Part shown: in pieces, positions 52,276-60,247 of the stretch
Numbering within the stretch: the stretch's first letter is position 1
How the letters are laid out: every line of letters starts with the position of its first letter
Source of the DNA: Nocardiopsis alborubida
GTDB taxonomy: Bacteria > Actinomycetota > Actinomycetes > Streptosporangiales > Streptosporangiaceae
Length of the DNA: 64,000 bases
Direction: 5' to 3'
Assembly: GCF_012396365.1 (NCBI RefSeq)
Contig: NZ_JAAXPG010000024.1
Span: 1-64,000 of the forward strand
Position numbers and translations under genes: made by a program
Notes under the pieces: generated by a model
The model's database searches: none
Seen by the model: the letters and a program-made list of their open reading frames with translations, nothing else
Told to the model about the DNA's origin: nothing

Positions 52276-52488
52276 CATAATACGACGGGGTCGTGCATGT
52301 CAGCCGATCCCCCGCGCGGAGGTTCACGAGCGCGTCCGGTGTCGGCCGGACGCGGCGCCGCGGCGGCTCCGACCGGTGCGGACGCGTGCGCCGGGCAGCC
52401 CGCGGGGTCCGGGAGCCGAGGCCCACGCGGCCGACCAGCGCGGACGCGCGGGGCCTGGCGCGACCGGTCCCGCCGGGAGATCAGGCAC

Positions 52489-52494
52489 TAGGCT
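52489..52494 (+). promoter_or_regulatory. -10 box TAGGCT, leaderless MarR
   Basis: TAGGCT ends 7 nt before GTG 52502; no Shine-Dalgarno sequence is present. Confidence 0.45.
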
Positions 52495-52501
52495 GACCGG
52501 C

Positions 52502-53035
52502 GTGACCCACGACACCGCCCCCGAACTCACCTTCTGGTCCTTCGTGGACTACGCGGTGCGGAAGGCCGAGCAGGAACTGCCCTCCGTGAACGCCGACGCC
52601 ATGCGGATGGTCCTGACCCTCAGCCGGGCGACGAACATGGTCGTCTACGACCTGGAGTCGTCCGTGCACCGCCCGCGCGGGCTCACCTGGCCCGGGTTCC
52701 GGGTGATCTTCGCGCTGTGGCTGGCCGGTCCCATGGAGGCCAAGACCACCGCCGAGATCTCAGGGATGAGCCGGGCCGCGCTGTCCGCGCTGCTCAACAC
52801 CCTCGAACGCGACGGGCTCATCGTGCGCGAGCGCGCCGCCCACGACCGGCGCGCCCTCCAGCTGAGCCTCACCGAGGCCGGGTACCGGGCGATCCTCGGC
52901 GGTTTCCGGGCGCACAACCGGCGCGAGAGCGCCTGGGCCGAGGCCCTGGAGCCCGACGAGCGCCGGGAACTCGTGCGCCTGCTCAACAAGCTCATGGCCG
53001 GCTCCACCGAGGCCGAGGCCAAGTTCCGCATCTGA
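52502..53035 (+). CDS. MarR-family regulator
   Basis: A 177-residue winged-helix regulator: ALSRATNMVVYDLESSVHRP-like dimer helix, RGLTWPGFRVIFALWLAGPM, recognition helix region MSRAALSALLNTLERDGLIV and wing RERAAHDRRALQLSLTEAG, all diagnostic of MarR. It faces the homogentisate operon across a region with a palindrome and a CRP-like site and is probably its aromatic-responsive repressor. Confidence 0.93.
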   Translation: MTHDTAPELTFWSFVDYAVRKAEQELPSVNADAMRMVLTLSRATNMVVYDLESSVHRPRGLTWPGFRVIFALWLAGPMEAKTTAEISGMSRAALSALLNTLERDGLIVRERAAHDRRALQLSLTEAGYRAILGGFRAHNRRESAWAEALEPDERRELVRLLNKLMAGSTEAEAKFRI

Positions 53036-53235
53036 GGGGCCGGGACCGGGGGCGCCGGTGCGAGGGGCGCTCCGCCCCCGACGGTCTCCCCGGGCGGAAG
53101 GCGGTCCGCCTCCGACCGCCCTCGGGCACGGAGGGCGACCCGTGCCCGACGGTTCGGCCCCCGCTGCCAAAGGCAGTCCTTTCCCGGCCGGAATGGACCT
53201 TGAGCGGCACCCGCCGCGCTGTGAGCATCAGGGGC

Positions 53236-54294
53236 ATGGACGAAGCCGGACGGGCCCGCCTGCGGGCCGCGCAGCAGGAGTTCTCCGCGGAGAACACCTA
53301 CCTCAACACCGCCACGCACGGCCTGACGCCCCGGCGGGCGCTACGGGCCCTGGACCAGCACACCCGCGACGTGGCCGCGGGCCGGTTCCAGCCGGGCGGG
53401 GCCGACGCGGGCATCGAGCGCGCCCGCGCCGCCTACGCCCGCCTGAACGGGGTGTCCGCCGCCGGTGTGGCCATCGGAAGCCACGTCTCCCAGTTCGTGG
53501 GCACGGTCGCCGCCAGCCTGGCCCCGGGCGCGCGGGTGCTGACGGCGGCCCACGAGTTCAGCTCGGTCGTGCACCCCTTCATGGCCAGGGCGGACGCGGG
53601 GATCAGCGTGCGCGAGGCGCCCCTGGCCGACCTGGCCTCGCAGGTGGGCCCGGACACCGACCTGGTGGCCGTCTCGGCCGTGCAGTCCGCCGACGGCGCG
53701 ATCGCCCCCGTCGAGGACCTGATCACGGCCTGCGCCGACCACGGGGCGCGGCTGCTGCTGGACACCACCCAGGCCGCCGGGTGGCTGCCGCTGCCCGTGG
53801 ACCGGGTCGACTACACGGTGTGCGCCGCGTACAAGTGGCTGCTGGGCCCGCGCGGCTCGGCCCTGCTCACCGGGACCGAGGAGGCGCTGGCAGAACTCTC
53901 CCCGCTGGCCGCGAACTGGTACGCCGCGCACGAGCCCTGGAACTCCCTCTACGGCGGACCGCTGCGGCTCGCCGAGGGCGCGCGGCGCCTGGACCTGGCG
54001 CCGGTGTGGGGGGCGTGGGTCGGACTGGAGGAGACGCTGTCCCTGGTGGAGGAGGTGGGGGTGGAGACGATCCGCGAGCACGACGCCGCCCTGGGCGACC
54101 GTTTCCGCGAGGCCATGGACATGGAGCCCGCCGGGTCGGCGATCGTGTCGGTCCCCGTGCCCGAGGGCGCCGTGGAGCGCGTGGCCGAGGCGGGGATCGC
54201 CACCGCGGCCCGCAACGGGCGGCTGCGCGCGGCCTTCCACCTGTACAACGACGAGTCCGACGTGGACCGGCTGGTCAAGGCGCTCAAGGGCTGA
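53236..54294 (+). CDS. Class V aminotransferase-fold PLP enzyme
   Basis: A 352-residue PLP-dependent enzyme of the NifS/kynureninase-like class V group: NTYLNTATHGLTP at the N-terminus, VAVSAVQSADGAIAP, LLDTTQAAGWLPL, and the PLP lysine in VCAAYKWLLGPRG. Unlike cysteine desulfurases there is no conserved active-site Cys loop. Could act on an amino acid or as an isopenicillin-epimerase-like enzyme. It follows MarR by 200 bp in the same direction; whether it belongs to the aromatic pathway is unclear. Confidence 0.9.
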   Translation: MDEAGRARLRAAQQEFSAENTYLNTATHGLTPRRALRALDQHTRDVAAGRFQPGGADAGIERARAAYARLNGVSAAGVAIGSHVSQFVGTVAASLAPGARVLTAAHEFSSVVHPFMARADAGISVREAPLADLASQVGPDTDLVAVSAVQSADGAIAPVEDLITACADHGARLLLDTTQAAGWLPLPVDRVDYTVCAAYKWLLGPRGSALLTGTEEALAELSPLAANWYAAHEPWNSLYGGPLRLAEGARRLDLAPVWGAWVGLEETLSLVEEVGVETIREHDAALGDRFREAMDMEPAGSAIVSVPVPEGAVERVAEAGIATAARNGRLRAAFHLYNDESDVDRLVKALKG

Positions 54295-54317
54295 GGTGCT
54301 GAAGGGCTGAGGACGCG

Positions 54318-54349
54318 GGTCCGGCCCCGCCGGTGGGCGGGGCCGGACC
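54318..54349. terminator. Perfect 14-bp hairpin between convergent genes
   Basis: GGTCCGGCCCCGCC / GGCGGGGCCGGACC with a GGTG loop, between the aminotransferase and the leftward Eis gene. Probably bidirectional. Confidence 0.8.
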
Positions 54350-54364
54350 GCCGCACCCTCGTGG

Positions 54365-55630
54365 TCAGAAGATCAGACCGCAGAAGGGCGCCTGGGAGCG
54401 GCGCAGGGCCGCGTCCAGGCGCTCCACCGCACCCGGGGTGTGCTCGGTGATCAGGCCCGCGCGCAGGTAGCCGTCCAGGGTGGTCTGGCCCAGGTGGGCG
54501 GCGCCCAGGTGCGACACGTCCAGACTGACGTCGGGGGCGGCGCCGGTGGCCTCCACGCGGGCGCCGCCGGTGTCGGCCTTGACGTGCCAGCGCCCGGCGT
54601 TCCAGGGGGCGAACCGGTCGGCGACCTCCAGGACCGCCTCGACGGGCACGGTGTAGGAGCGCTCGGCCAGGGCCCCGGGCACGTCCACCAGCCGCACCCA
54701 CAGGGAGGTGTAGAGCGTGGGCGCCGCCCGGTCGCTGTCCACGAGCAGGTGGCGCAGCGGGTCGTCCACGGCCAGGAAGTCGAAGGCGATCTCGGTGACC
54801 AGGTCGCGGTTGAACAGGTGCTCGTACAGGGCGGTCCAGGCGGCCGGGGTCGTGGCGGTGATCTCATTGACGTACACCTCGCCGCGCGAGCCGTCGCGCT
54901 CCCACCTGTTGCGGGTGCGGTAGAGCGCGTAGCCCAGCGGTCCGTCGGAGCCGCTGACCACCACGGCCCGCAGCGGACCGCGGCCCTCGCGGAACTGGGC
55001 CTGGTCGCGCACGACCCGGTCCCACCAGTGGGCGGCGCGCTGGAACTGGCCGACCTGGACGGCGGCGACCTCGCGGTGGACCCGCTCCAGGTCCGGGCGC
55101 ACCTGCTCGGGGTCGGCCAGGCGGACCCGCAGGCCGGGGTCGCGGGGCGCGTCGGCGCGCAGGCGGGCGTGGGGCTGGCGGACGGCGGTCTCCATCTCGG
55201 TGACCGCCGGGCCGTAGCCGAACCGGCCGTAGATGGCGCCCTCGGAGGCCCACAGGGCGGCGTAGCGCTCCCCGCGCGCGTGGATGTCGGCGAGCTGGCG
55301 GCGCATGAGCGCGCTGAGCACGCCGCGGCGGCGGTACGTGGGCCACACGCCCACACCGGTCACTCCGGCCACCGGGCGCGGACCGCCGGGCAGGGCCATC
55401 TCGAAGGCGAAGTCGTTGACCGCGCCCACGATCTCGTCCCCGTCCACCGCGACCAGGACGCGGTCGTAGCCCTCGGCGTCCAGGAGGGGGCGCAGGAAGG
55501 GCTCGCGGTCCTCGGGCGGGTCCGAGGACAGCAGCGCCTCACCGACGACGCGCATCACCTCGGAGTACTCGTCGCGGTCGGTTCCCCGTACGGTCCATTC
55601 GGTCGGGGTGACGTCCCCTCCGGCACTCAC
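54365..55630 (-). CDS. Eis-type GNAT acetyltransferase
   Basis: A 421-residue Eis-family N-acetyltransferase. Acetyl-CoA motif VGVWPTYRRRGVLSALMRRQ (~90-110), central second GNAT domain, and a sterol-carrier-like C-terminal domain ending CGLIF. In Eis the C-terminal Phe carboxylate is the catalytic base; the terminal Phe is kept here. Eis enzymes acetylate amines of aminoglycosides, polyamines and proteins. GTG 55630 with GGAGGA 8 nt upstream. A paralogue lies at 56613-57881. Confidence 0.92.
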   Translation of the reverse strand: MSAGGDVTPTEWTVRGTDRDEYSEVMRVVGEALLSSDPPEDREPFLRPLLDAEGYDRVLVAVDGDEIVGAVNDFAFEMALPGGPRPVAGVTGVGVWPTYRRRGVLSALMRRQLADIHARGERYAALWASEGAIYGRFGYGPAVTEMETAVRQPHARLRADAPRDPGLRVRLADPEQVRPDLERVHREVAAVQVGQFQRAAHWWDRVVRDQAQFREGRGPLRAVVVSGSDGPLGYALYRTRNRWERDGSRGEVYVNEITATTPAAWTALYEHLFNRDLVTEIAFDFLAVDDPLRHLLVDSDRAAPTLYTSLWVRLVDVPGALAERSYTVPVEAVLEVADRFAPWNAGRWHVKADTGGARVEATGAAPDVSLDVSHLGAAHLGQTTLDGYLRAGLITEHTPGAVERLDAALRRSQAPFCGLIF

Positions 55631-55977
55631 GTGTGCGGTCCTCCACTCTTCGAACCGGGGGTCGGCGCACTCGCGGCGAGGGCGGGACTGGCCCGGGTTC
55701 CACTTCATGTTCAGGGCGATACTGGCACGTTCCGGACGCAGGGCCCAGGACCAGGCCCAGGTAGCGCGCCCGTGTGTCCCTGCGCGGGACGCAGGGCGCA
55801 CGAGCACGGAGGGCCAGAGCCACAACGTACGGACTCCACCGGCAGGCGTGCCACTCCTTTTCCCGGCGCGGGGCGGGTCCGGCGCCGTCCGTGCGGCAGC
55901 GGGGCGTTCCGTGCGGGTGCCCGACGCCTCCGGGGCGCGCGCTGGTGGCCGACCGCGTCCGGGACTACCGTGCTGCC
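55631..55977. other. Divergent region, Eis and GNAT genes
   Basis: 347 bp between divergent starts, no gene seen. TACCGT at 55966-55971 ends 6 nt before ATG 55978 and is the candidate leaderless -10 for the small GNAT gene. Confidence 0.45.
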
Positions 55978-56439
55978 ATGATCGTGCGCTCTGCTCTCCC
56001 CGGGGACGGCCCGGGCATCGCCGCCCTGATCGGTCGCGCCTCACCGCACCTGGACAAGAAGGGCTACCCGGCCTCGCTGCTGCCCGAGGACATGGTGGTG
56101 CTCGTCGCGGAGGCGGACGGCGCGGTGGCGGGGTGGGTGGAGGGCGTGCTGGACGGCGTCTACGAGGGGGCGGGGAGCCCGGTGCCGCCGCCGCACGGGT
56201 ACGTGCTGGCGGTGGTGGTGGACCCGGGGTGGAGACGGCGCGGGGTCGGCAGGGGCCTGCTGGAGGGGTTCGTGGCCCGGGCCCGCGAAGCCGGGGTCGA
56301 GTGGGTGTTCCTGCTGCCCGAGGAGGGCGAGGGCGCCCGGGGCAGGGTGGAGTTCTTCCTCCGGTGCGGGTTCACCCCCGTGGACGACCCCGGCAGCGAG
56401 CGGCTCGCCATGGGGCGGTGGACCCGCGGCGCCGGGTAG
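55978..56439 (+). CDS. Small GNAT-family acetyltransferase
   Basis: A 153-residue single-domain N-acetyltransferase: MIVRSALPGDGPGIAALIGR start, VLAVVVDPGWRRRGVGRGLL acetyl-CoA pyrophosphate loop (R-x-x-G-x-G) and FFLRCGFTPVD end. Acceptor unknown. No Shine-Dalgarno sequence; likely leaderless. It lies between the two Eis paralogues, transcribed against both. Confidence 0.9.
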   Translation: MIVRSALPGDGPGIAALIGRASPHLDKKGYPASLLPEDMVVLVAEADGAVAGWVEGVLDGVYEGAGSPVPPPHGYVLAVVVDPGWRRRGVGRGLLEGFVARAREAGVEWVFLLPEEGEGARGRVEFFLRCGFTPVDDPGSERLAMGRWTRGAG

Positions 56440-56531
56440 TCCGCGGCGGAGACGGCAAGTGCACCGCCGCTGGCTGCCGGGCCCGGACCGGCCGGAACCG
56501 TCACCGGTGTGGCGCAGGGTTCTGACCTGCG

Positions 56532-56590
56532 GTGATCTTGTACTTATAGCGAGGTTGGGCGGTCGAGACTCGCTCTAGGTACAAGATCAC
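56532..56590. repeat. Long AT-richer hairpin between convergent genes
   Basis: GTGATCTTGTAC (56532-56543) pairs exactly with GTACAAGATCAC (56579-56590); inside, AGCGAG (56548-56553) pairs with CTCGCT (56569-56574), separated by small internal loops and a 15-nt loop. The 12-bp outer stem is only half GC, unlike the GC-only terminators elsewhere in the window. May be a bidirectional terminator or one copy of a dispersed palindromic element. Confidence 0.75.
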
Positions 56591-56612
56591 GGCGGACGGG
56601 GGAGCCGGGTCC

Positions 56613-57881
56613 TCAGAAGTCGGTGCCGCAGAAGGGCGCGCGCGGCGCGTGCAGGGCGGTGTCCAGCCGGGCGGCCGCGCCGGGGGTGTGCTCGGTGAGC
56701 AGACCCGCCTCCGTGAAGGCGGTCAGCGTGCGTCCGCCCAGGTAGGCCGCGCCCAGGTGGGAGGCGTCCAGGCCGAGGTCGGGGGCGGCGTCGGTCGGGC
56801 TCACGCGGGCGCCGCCGGTGTCCGCCTCCAGGCGCCAGCGCCCGGCGTTCCAGGGGGCGTACCGGTCGGCGACCTCCAGCACCGTGTCCACCGGGGCGGC
56901 GTAGGGGCGGTCGGACAGGGCGCCGGGCAGGTCCACCAGGCGCACCCACAGGGCTTCGAAGTCCCGTCGGACCAGGCGCCGGGGGTCGGCCAGCAGGACG
57001 GTGAGGGGGTCGTCCTCGGGCAGTTTCTCGAAGACCGCCTCGCTGGTCAGGTCGCGGTCCAGGAGGTGTTCGTAGAGGGCGACCCGGGCGGCGGTGGAGA
57101 CGGAGGCCAGCTCGCGCACCACCACCCGTCCCGAGGGAAGCCCGTCCTCCCAGCGGTTGACGACGCGGTAGAGCGCGTAGCCGCGGGGCCCGTCGGGGCC
57201 GCGCACCAGCGCCGCGCGCAGCCGCCCGGACCCGTCGGCCTCCTTGTCCTTGAGCACCAGGCTCCACCAGTGGGCGCCGCGGGCGATCTGGCCCGCGCGC
57301 TGGGGCAGCGCCTCGCGGTACACCCGCTCCAGCTCCTGGCGGACCTCGGCGGGTTCGGCCAGTTCGAGGGTGAGGGAGGGGTCGCGGGGAGCGTCGGGGC
57401 GCAGACGGGCGTGGGCGCGCTGGAGGGTCGCGTTGGTCTCGCGGAAGGCCATGCCGTAGCCGAAGCGGGCGTAGATGCCGCCCTCGGAGGCCCACAGCAC
57501 GGCGAGGTTCTCGCCCCGGCCTCGGACGTCGGCGAGCTGGCGGCGCATGAGCGCGCTGAGCACGCCGCGGCGGCGGTGGGTGGGCCACACGCCCACGCCG
57601 GTCACGCCCGCGACGCGGCGGGGACCGCCGGGCGCGGTCATCTCGAAGCCGTGGGACAGGGCGGTGCCGATGACTCGGTCGCCGTCCAGGGCGAGCAGGG
57701 TGCGGTCGTGCTCGGTGATGGGGTGGTCGCGTTCGTCGTCCAGGGCCTCCCGGACGGAGAGGTTGAGGGCCTCGCAGAAGACCCTGACGGCCTCGGGGTG
57801 GTCCTTCTCCGTACCCTCGCGCACGGTCCACACGGGAGCGTCGTCGCGGCGGGAGGGGTCATGCTGTGGCGCGCCTGTCAT
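56613..57881 (-). CDS. Eis-type GNAT acetyltransferase, second paralogue
   Basis: A 422-residue Eis homologue, clearly related to 54365-55630 across its length: VGVWPTHRRRGVLSALMRRQ, LWASEGGIYARFGYG, RGAHWWSLVLKD, YAPWNAGRWRLEADTGG and the end CGTDF with terminal Phe. The two copies differ most in the middle acceptor-binding part, suggesting different substrates. ATG 57881, AGAGGG about 9 nt upstream. Confidence 0.92.
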   Translation of the reverse strand: MTGAPQHDPSRRDDAPVWTVREGTEKDHPEAVRVFCEALNLSVREALDDERDHPITEHDRTLLALDGDRVIGTALSHGFEMTAPGGPRRVAGVTGVGVWPTHRRRGVLSALMRRQLADVRGRGENLAVLWASEGGIYARFGYGMAFRETNATLQRAHARLRPDAPRDPSLTLELAEPAEVRQELERVYREALPQRAGQIARGAHWWSLVLKDKEADGSGRLRAALVRGPDGPRGYALYRVVNRWEDGLPSGRVVVRELASVSTAARVALYEHLLDRDLTSEAVFEKLPEDDPLTVLLADPRRLVRRDFEALWVRLVDLPGALSDRPYAAPVDTVLEVADRYAPWNAGRWRLEADTGGARVSPTDAAPDLGLDASHLGAAYLGGRTLTAFTEAGLLTEHTPGAAARLDTALHAPRAPFCGTDF

Positions 57882-58016
57882 GGCTCCGACCCTCTCAGCC
57901 GCCCCGGGGCGCACGCCAGTGGATTTTCCGGCGCGCCGCCCGCCTTCCGCGCGTCCGCGGCGCGGACCGGGCCGCCGGGACGAGTAACACGCGGTGCGAC
58001 GGGGCACCTCTCCCCT

Positions 58017-59108
58017 GTGACACGTACGATCTCCTCTTCTTCCCGGGCCCGATCCGACCAGCCGGGCGACCGGCGCGGACTCGTCCTGGGGGTGGACGCC
58101 GGGGGCACCGCCACCCGGGCGCTGGTGGCCACCCTCTCCGGAGAGCGCCTGGGCGAGGCCTGGGCCGGGGGCGCCAACCCCAACTCCCACGGCGCGGACC
58201 GGGCCGCCGAGCGGCTGGCCGAGGCGGTGGCGGGGGCCCTCGACGCGGCCGGGCCGCGGGCGCGCGGGGCCGTGGCCTTCGGCGTGGTCGGTCTGGCGGG
58301 GGTGTCCGCGCTGCGCGACGACGACGTGCGCGCGTGCCTGGAGCGGGCCCTGGCCGGGGTTGGACTGGCGCCGGAGAGCACGGTGTTCACCGGTGACGAC
58401 GAGGTGGCCTTCGCCTCGGGCACCCCGGGGCCCGACGGCACGGTGCTGATCGCGGGGACCGGGGCGATCGCCACCCGGATCGAGGAGCGCAGGCGGACCC
58501 GTTCGGCGGACGGCATGGGGTGGTTGATCGGCGATGAGGGGTCGGGTTTTTGGATCGGGCACCAGGCGGCCCGGGAGACGGCGCGGCAGCTGTCCCGGGG
58601 CGGGGACCTGAGCCCGCTGGCGCGCGCGGTGGCCAAGCAGGTCATCCCGGGCCAGCGCCCCTCGGAGGGGGAGGACCACCTGTCCGAGGAGCACGCCCGC
58701 AACTTCGCCCGGACCCTGACCGCCGCCGCCCCGGTCACGCTGGCCGCGCTGGCTCCCCTGGTCAGCGAGGCCCACGCGCAGGGCGATCCGGCGGCCGAGG
58801 TGATCGTGGAGGCCGCCGCGGGTCATCTGGCGCACTCGGTGCACCAGGTGCGCTCGCCCGGGGAGAGCCTGCCGGTGGTGCTGGCGGGCGGGGTGCTCTC
58901 GCGGTCCGAACCCGTGCGCTCGGCGCTCACCCGCAAGCTGGCGCTGTGCGCGTCCGGGGCCGAGGTCGCCGCGGCCGGGTGCACGGCGGGCGCGGCGGCC
59001 TGGCTGGCGGCCCTGCGGGCGGGGGCGCCGGAGGACGACCAGCGGCTGCACGCGGTGTTCACCCTGGCCGACCGCGCTCCGGGGAAGGACCGCTCCGACG
59101 CCGCCTGA
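58017..59108 (+). CDS. BadF/BadG-type kinase, N-acetylglucosamine kinase-like
   Basis: A 363-residue ASKHA ATPase: phosphate-1 loop GLVLGVDAGGTATRALVA (~22-38), phosphate-2 VLIAGTGAIATRI, GWLIGDEGSGFWIGHQAAR and adenosine loop VVLAGGVLSRSEPV. This is the layout of eukaryote-like N-acetylglucosamine kinases in actinomycetes, which phosphorylate amino sugars from cell-wall or chitin turnover. GTG 58017 has no clear ribosome site; the Ser/Arg-rich first 15 residues may be extra. Divergent from Eis2. Confidence 0.88.
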   Translation: MTRTISSSSRARSDQPGDRRGLVLGVDAGGTATRALVATLSGERLGEAWAGGANPNSHGADRAAERLAEAVAGALDAAGPRARGAVAFGVVGLAGVSALRDDDVRACLERALAGVGLAPESTVFTGDDEVAFASGTPGPDGTVLIAGTGAIATRIEERRRTRSADGMGWLIGDEGSGFWIGHQAARETARQLSRGGDLSPLARAVAKQVIPGQRPSEGEDHLSEEHARNFARTLTAAAPVTLAALAPLVSEAHAQGDPAAEVIVEAAAGHLAHSVHQVRSPGESLPVVLAGGVLSRSEPVRSALTRKLALCASGAEVAAAGCTAGAAAWLAALRAGAPEDDQRLHAVFTLADRAPGKDRSDAA

Positions 59109-59208
59109 GGGCGGTGACCAGTCCCGCCGGGGGACGCGGACTGCCGCAGCCGCCCGGCGGCCGGGCCGCGCGGACCGGTTCCGTCCCGGGTACCACCGGA
59201 CTCAGGTT

Positions 59209-59238
59209 TTGCCCTGGTGCGTCACTGTGCCCTACGGT
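59209..59238 (+). promoter_or_regulatory. Promoter TTGCCC-N18-TACGGT
   Basis: -35 TTGCCC (59209-59214) and -10 TACGGT (59233-59238) with an 18-bp spacer, just upstream of the iron box. Confidence 0.5.
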
Positions 59239-59247
59239 ATGTCTTAC

Positions 59248-59261
59248 TTAGGTTTACCTAA
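59248..59261. promoter_or_regulatory. DtxR/IdeR iron box TTAGGT-TT-ACCTAA
   Basis: Perfect TTAGGT/ACCTAA dyad matching the core of the actinobacterial iron box (consensus half TTAGGTTAG). It lies right after the -10 and 26 bp before the start codon, where bound IdeR/DmdR would block transcription when iron is plentiful. Confidence 0.88.
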
Positions 59262-59286
59262 CTCACCCCGGAAGAAAGAGGGCGCC

Positions 59287-60138
59287 GTGGCACAGCGGCA
59301 GGGACGGGCCAGGACCGTCCACACCGGAAGGGTCGAGGCGGTCGAGCAGATCACCCCGCACATGGTCAGGGTCGTCCTGGGCGGGGAGGGCCTGGACGCG
59401 TTCTCCACCGACGGGCACACCGACAGCTACGTCAAGCTGCTCTTCCCGCCGCCCGCGCACGGCGACCCCGAGCCCTTCGACCTGGAGCGCGTGCGCGCCG
59501 AACGCCCCCGCGAGGAGTGGCCGGTCACCCGCACCTACACCGTGCGCGACTGGGACGCCGACACCCGGCGGCTCACCCTCGACTTCGTCCACCACGGCGG
59601 CACCGGTTTGGCCGGGGTGTGGGCGGCGAGCGCCGAACCGGGCGACCGGCTGCGTCTGATGGGCCCCGGCGGCGCCTACTCCCCCGACCCCGGGGCCGAC
59701 TGGCACCTGCTGGCCGGGGACGAGAGCGCCCTGCCCGCCATCGCCACCGCCGTGGAGGCGCTGGCCCCCGACGCCACCGCCCACGTGTTCGTCGAGGTCG
59801 GCGGCCCCCAGGACGAGCTGAAGCTGGAGGGCGGCCCGGACGTCCACGTGCGCTGGCTGCACCGGGGGGACCAGGCCGTGGGCTCGGTCCTGGTTCCCGC
59901 CGTGCGCGCCCTCGACTTCCCCGAGGGCCGCGTCCACGCGTTCGTGCACGGCGAGGCCGCCTTCGTCCGCGACCTGCGCCGCCTGCTGCGTATCGAGCAC
60001 GGCCTGCCCAAGGAGCAGCTGTCGGTGTCGGGCTACTGGCGCCTGGGCCGCGACGAGGACGGCTGGCAGTCGAGCAAGGCCGAATGGAACCGCGGTGTGG
60101 AGGCCGAGGAGGAGGCCGCCCTGGCGGGGAGGTCCTGA
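59287..60138 (+). CDS. Siderophore-interacting protein (ferric-siderophore reductase)
   Basis: A 283-residue FAD-dependent reductase of the ViuB/SIP family: FAD-binding barrel with VTRTYTVRDWD and VHHGGTGLAGVWAASAEPGD, NAD(P)H domain with LLAGDESALPAIATAVEAL and the C-terminal SGYWRLGRDEDGW hallmark. It reduces Fe(III)-siderophores in the cytoplasm to release Fe(II). GTG 59287 has AGAGGG 5 nt upstream. Controlled by the iron box at 59248. Confidence 0.95.
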   Translation: MAQRQGRARTVHTGRVEAVEQITPHMVRVVLGGEGLDAFSTDGHTDSYVKLLFPPPAHGDPEPFDLERVRAERPREEWPVTRTYTVRDWDADTRRLTLDFVHHGGTGLAGVWAASAEPGDRLRLMGPGGAYSPDPGADWHLLAGDESALPAIATAVEALAPDATAHVFVEVGGPQDELKLEGGPDVHVRWLHRGDQAVGSVLVPAVRALDFPEGRVHAFVHGEAAFVRDLRRLLRIEHGLPKEQLSVSGYWRLGRDEDGWQSSKAEWNRGVEAEEEAALAGRS

Positions 60139-60159
60139 CCCCCGCCGGGCGCGACCGCG

Positions 60160-60182
60160 CTCCGGGGCGGCCCCGCCCGGAG
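60160..60182. terminator. GC hairpin between convergent genes
   Basis: CTCCGGGGCG / CGCCCGGAG with one bulged G, 21 nt after the siderophore-interacting protein stop, in the gap with the convergent flavoprotein gene. Confidence 0.45.
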
Positions 60183-60247
60183 GGGTCGGGGCCGCGGACA
60201 CCTGACGGAGTCCGGCCTCCCCCGCCGGGCGCGCCGGTTCCGCCGCC

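Larger units (their letters stand above)
52145..52501. other. Divergent promoter region, operon/MarR
   Basis: 357 bp, no gene supported. The left third is AT-rich (52186-52285), containing the ATCAAAGGTTTGAT dyad and TGTGATACAGATCACATAATA, the latter holding a TGTGAT-N4-ATCACA dyad at 52260-52275 of the CRP/FNR type. The right part is GC-rich and lacks signals until TAGGCT at 52489. Confidence 0.6.
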
